From Nostoc sp. S13 (GTDB taxonomy: Bacteria > Cyanobacteriota > Cyanobacteriia > Cyanobacteriales > Nostocaceae), in contig NZ_JAQYWQ010000073.1 of NCBI RefSeq assembly GCF_029379315.1, forward strand, positions 1-36,762: a DNA stretch of 36,762 bases. Reading direction: 5' to 3'. Position numbers and translations under genes: made by a program. Shown in pieces: positions 34,411-36,762 of this stretch. Positions within the stretch are counted from its first letter, which is position 1, and each line of letters opens with the position of its first letter. Under the pieces are notes generated by a model that saw only the letters and a list, made by a program, of their open reading frames with translations, did no database searches and had not been told where the DNA came from.

Positions 34411-34606
34411 ATAGCAGTCCGCTTTGATTTTTAAAATTATTTGCGTAGACAGTGAGTAGGGAGTGGGGAAGGTGGGGCCCCCTCTGGGGATAAGGGGTAA
34501 TGGGGAGTCGGGAAGAAGCCTTTTCGGACTGTACTGATTTTTTTCAAAAATCAAATAGGAGTCCTATATTTATTCCTCTCATCCTCAAATGGCTACGTAG
34601 ACGCAA

Positions 34607-34921
34607 TTAAGGCGGTGGTAAGGTAATTGAAGGAGTAGGCGAATTGTCTTTATGAATATTTGTAACTGCTGAAGATAAGACAGTAAGGAAGAGAGCAATG
34701 GACGCTACAGCAAAGTACAGCATAAAAAAAGTACCGATTACCCTCATAATACCTCCAGCTACACCTCCTGCTATGTCGCTACTTGTAATCTGTTGTTTAT
34801 TCTTAATTTCTTCTTTTAATTCTCGTAATTCACAGCGTAAAGCTTCTAACTCTGTAACTTGAGAATTAGCTGCTTGAGATTGTTGTTGTTCCAAATCCCG
34901 GTCATTTGGCTCGGTGTTCAT
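34607..34921 (-). CDS. Small membrane protein with coiled coil
   Basis: The 104-residue protein has a polar Gln-rich N-terminus, a coiled-coil helix (about 22-45; TELEALRCELRELKEEIKN) and one hydrophobic helix (about 61-85; VIGTFFMLYFAVASIALFLT). It ends in a short Pro-rich tail. It would be anchored in a membrane with the coiled coil on one side. No family was recognised. It is upstream of the DUF1838 gene on the same strand with a gap of almost 200 bp, and divergent from cpeY. Confidence 0.65.
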   Translation of the reverse strand: MNTEPNDRDLEQQQSQAANSQVTELEALRCELRELKEEIKNKQQITSSDIAGGVAGGIMRVIGTFFMLYFAVASIALFLTVLSSAVTNIHKDNSPTPSITLPPP

Positions 34922-35229
34922 ATTATTATCTCCAGCAATTTTAAAAATTATCCTATTAGCGACCTTTATTATGTTAATACAAAAATATTTCTATTCTATT
35001 TCAGGCGATCGCACCAGTTTCTATGCTCTAGTGTATTTTTGTTGCTTTGTAAGTCTGTAGGTTTTATCTTCCGATCTCTGGCATTTAGTCAAAACTCCAG
35101 TAAAAAGCAACTGCATTTCTTGATCGTTCAATCCATAAACATCGTTTACCACTATTTCCCAGTCCCCAGTCCCTAGTACGATAGTAAACGTGACCTCTGA
35201 GCAATTATTCAAAAGCCATTTACAGATCA
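34922..35229. other. Divergent spacer upstream of cpeY
   Basis: This 308-bp AT-rich region lies between the divergent small membrane protein gene and cpeY. A HIP1-like GGCGATCGC occurs near 35004. A stretch near 35155-35175 (CCCAGTCCCCAGTCCCTAGT) is another short heptamer repeat. A frame across this region has no coding character. The cpeY promoter should be here but was not identified. Confidence 0.45.
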
Positions 35230-36495
35230 ATGGATAAACGTTTTTTTAAAATGTTTGGGCTAACAGAAGAACAAGCGATCGCAATTATCGATACACCATT
35301 AGAACAACTCGAAGACGCTTCTGATAAATATATAGCTGTTTCCCATCTAATTAACTTCCCAACTGAGCAATCAATCGCGGCTTTGGTACGGGCGATTGAA
35401 ACTAGTAACCCTGATCAGTTAGACCACCGCATTGTTCGGCGCAAGGCTGTAGAAAGTCTGGGGCGATTGCAGGCCGAATCAGCTTTACCTGTAATTCGGC
35501 AGTGCCTTAAAGATGATGATATTTATACTGTTGAAAATACGGTGTGGGCGATCGGGGAAATCGGCACTAAAGATCCAGAAATCCTCGAAGAAGTGGCGCA
35601 GCTGCTTGATAAACCAGGTCAAATTTATCGAGTCATTATTCACACCCTAGCTAACGCTGACTATCAGTTGTCCCTAGAACGTGTACGTAAATTTACCCAA
35701 GCGGAGGATGAACCGACCCGTAGTGCTGCGATCGCTACAGTTTGTCGTTTCACAGGTGATTACTCCCAAATCATTGAGGTGATGGCGCTGTTACAAAGTT
35801 CCAGCGTCAATGCACGGCGTGGTTCCATTCAAGACCTGATTGATTCACGCTACTACAAAGCCATTCCAGAAATCGCCCGTTGTCCTGTATCTTTGGTGTT
35901 TCGGTTGCGAGGATTGCGGATGCTTTTAGATGTAGGCGTCCCTAGTGGTGAAATTACTTTCACGGAAATTAAACCTTACTTAGAGCAAGTGCTGTATGAC
36001 GATCCCAACCATCTTGATTTAGTACATGAGTATGACCTTACCCCAGTACTCGATTTTGTCATTAACGAACTCTACGAAACCGACTTTGGACGGTGTTATT
36101 TAGCAACAAAAACCTTACTCGATATTTATCCACAAGAAGCACCAGCAGCACTTCTAGCAACTTATTCGCACAAGGCATATAACGATTATGGCGCTCATTA
36201 TCATGTGATGAAACTTTTCGGCTGGCTGAAATATGCTCCCGCCTACGATTTGTTACTAGAAAACCTGCACAACCGCGAACCCCAGTTTCAGAAATCCCGT
36301 GCGGCTTGTGCGATCGCTCTTGGTGAATTGGGTGATTCCCGAGCAATTCCTGAACTCAAAATTTGCCTAAATACGCCGATTTGGGACTTGAAATATGCTT
36401 GTTTATTAGCCCTAGACCGCTTAGGAGACTCCTCTGGTCGGGAAATTTGCACTCACGATAATGACTGGTTAATTAAGGCGAAAGCGACGAGTTAA
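35230..36495 (+). CDS. cpeY: Phycoerythrin alpha-subunit bilin lyase CpeY
   Basis: The 421-residue protein starts MDKRFFKMFGLTEEQAIAII and is built of HEAT/PBS-lyase repeats (RRKAVESLGRLQAESALPVI, then YTVENTVWAIGEIGTKDPEI and KSRAACAIALGELGDSRAIP). A middle region holds DFGRCYLATKTLLDIYP. The sequence and length agree with CpeY, the phycoerythrobilin lyase that acts on CpeA Cys82 with help from CpeZ. It stands alone on the plus strand, separated from cpeZ by about 7 kb. Lysine/arginine-rich helices in the repeats probably contact the bilin propionates, as in related E/F lyases. The 126-bp MITE-like element begins 5 bp after its stop codon. Confidence 0.88.
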   Translation: MDKRFFKMFGLTEEQAIAIIDTPLEQLEDASDKYIAVSHLINFPTEQSIAALVRAIETSNPDQLDHRIVRRKAVESLGRLQAESALPVIRQCLKDDDIYTVENTVWAIGEIGTKDPEILEEVAQLLDKPGQIYRVIIHTLANADYQLSLERVRKFTQAEDEPTRSAAIATVCRFTGDYSQIIEVMALLQSSSVNARRGSIQDLIDSRYYKAIPEIARCPVSLVFRLRGLRMLLDVGVPSGEITFTEIKPYLEQVLYDDPNHLDLVHEYDLTPVLDFVINELYETDFGRCYLATKTLLDIYPQEAPAALLATYSHKAYNDYGAHYHVMKLFGWLKYAPAYDLLLENLHNREPQFQKSRAACAIALGELGDSRAIPELKICLNTPIWDLKYACLLALDRLGDSSGREICTHDNDWLIKAKATS

Positions 36496-36499
36496 TGAT

Positions 36500-36625
36500 T
36501 AGACCTCTTGCAAAAGTCCCAAAATCAGGAATGTCATTCTGAGCAGAACGCAGTGGAGAGAAGAATCTCACCAGATGTTTCGCTCCGCTCAATATGACAA
36601 TTTAAGCATTTATGCAAGAGGTCTA
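36500..36625. mobile_element. 126-bp MITE-like element, copy 2 (inverted)
   Basis: This is the same element as at 1056-1181 but in the opposite orientation, with the same 13-bp inverted ends and two internal differences by eye. It begins 5 bp after the cpeY stop codon and could supply the 3' end of that transcript. A short GAATACATTCGTCA direct duplication follows at about 36635-36662. Confidence 0.8.
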
Positions 36626-36762
36626 TTGAAGAAGAATACATTCGTCAGAATACATTCGTCAGAATCAAGACGCTCTCTACGAGACGCTAAAAGCGAACGC
36701 GGACTCGCTACCGCTACGCTATCAGTCGGGGATTCAGACCCGCGACTACGAAAGTTGACCAC
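36626..36762. repeat. Right-edge repeat-rich DNA
   Basis: After a tandem duplication of AGAATACATTCGTC, the sequence contains GCGTAGC/GCTACGC-type words (CTCTACGAGACGC, CGCTACCGCTACGC) typical of dispersed palindromic repeats in this group. No gene is seen before the window ends. Confidence 0.5.

Noticed and set aside
34411..34554. N-terminal extension of the DUF1838 protein
   Set aside because: The extension is Pro-rich, encoded by repeat-like DNA, and lacks a good start; the family-like sequence begins just after the ATG at 34410.
34859..35176. Plus-strand 105-codon frame opposite the small membrane protein
   Set aside because: It has low-complexity hydrophobic content, overlaps a better-supported gene start and a heptamer repeat, and has no family.

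Overview
The window comes from a filamentous, heterocystous-type cyanobacterium of the Nostoc/Tolypothrix group. The reasons are the psaA-psaB photosystem I operon, a complete C-phycoerythrin operon (cpeBA) with several bilin-lyase genes, NblA, a CpcG linker, many GCGATCGC (HIP1) sites, and tandem heptanucleotide (STRR-type) repeats between genes. The species cannot be fixed from the sequence alone. No rRNA, tRNA or CRISPR array was seen.

Layout. (1) 0.3-1.8 kb: two small secreted lectins of different folds on the minus strand. The second is cut short by an in-frame stop. A 126-bp MITE-like element lies between them. (2) 2.2-6.8 kb: glutaminase, a two-transmembrane histidine kinase that meets it tail to tail, and a proline-rich lipoprotein with internal repeats. 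(3) 7.3-12.0 kb: psaA and psaB, with an inverted-repeat insertion in their spacer and a strong terminator after psaB. (4) 12.1-15.0 kb: an AT-rich accessory island with a nuclease-like/ParA fusion, a ParB-like partner, and a DUF433/DUF5615 toxin-antitoxin-like pair whose toxin half is broken by a stop codon. (5) 15.0-17.1 kb: an overlapping DUF1611 / enolase-superfamily epimerase pair resembling DgcN-DgcA of D-glutamate metabolism. (6) 17.2-19.1 kb: a Nudix hydrolase 21 nt upstream of a TIR-domain protein. (7) 19.1-22.7 kb: a thioredoxin-like/NHL protein, a DUF952 protein and an RluD-type pseudouridine synthase. (8) 22.9-36.5 kb: a phycobilisome/phycoerythrin region.

The phycoerythrin region holds cpcG (rod-core linker), a CpcS/CpeS lyase translationally coupled to an HExxH protein, nblA, cpeBA, cpeZ, a coiled-coil gene plus cpeF, a DUF1838 gene and cpeY. 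An RTX-type protein and a filamentous-haemagglutinin-type (two-partner secretion) protein are embedded in it. Together these genes supply the phycoerythrin subunits, several of the enzymes that attach phycoerythrobilin to them, a linker, and a small protein that targets phycobilisomes for breakdown. CpeT, a clear second CpeS/CpeU, and the CpeC/D/E linkers are not in the window.

The best candidates for undescribed biology are the Nudix-TIR pair, the nuclease-ParA/ParB-like pair, the CpcS-lyase/HExxH coupled pair, and the DUF1838 and coiled-coil genes inside the phycoerythrin region. A second copy of the 126-bp element, inverted relative to the first, lies at the far end of the window.
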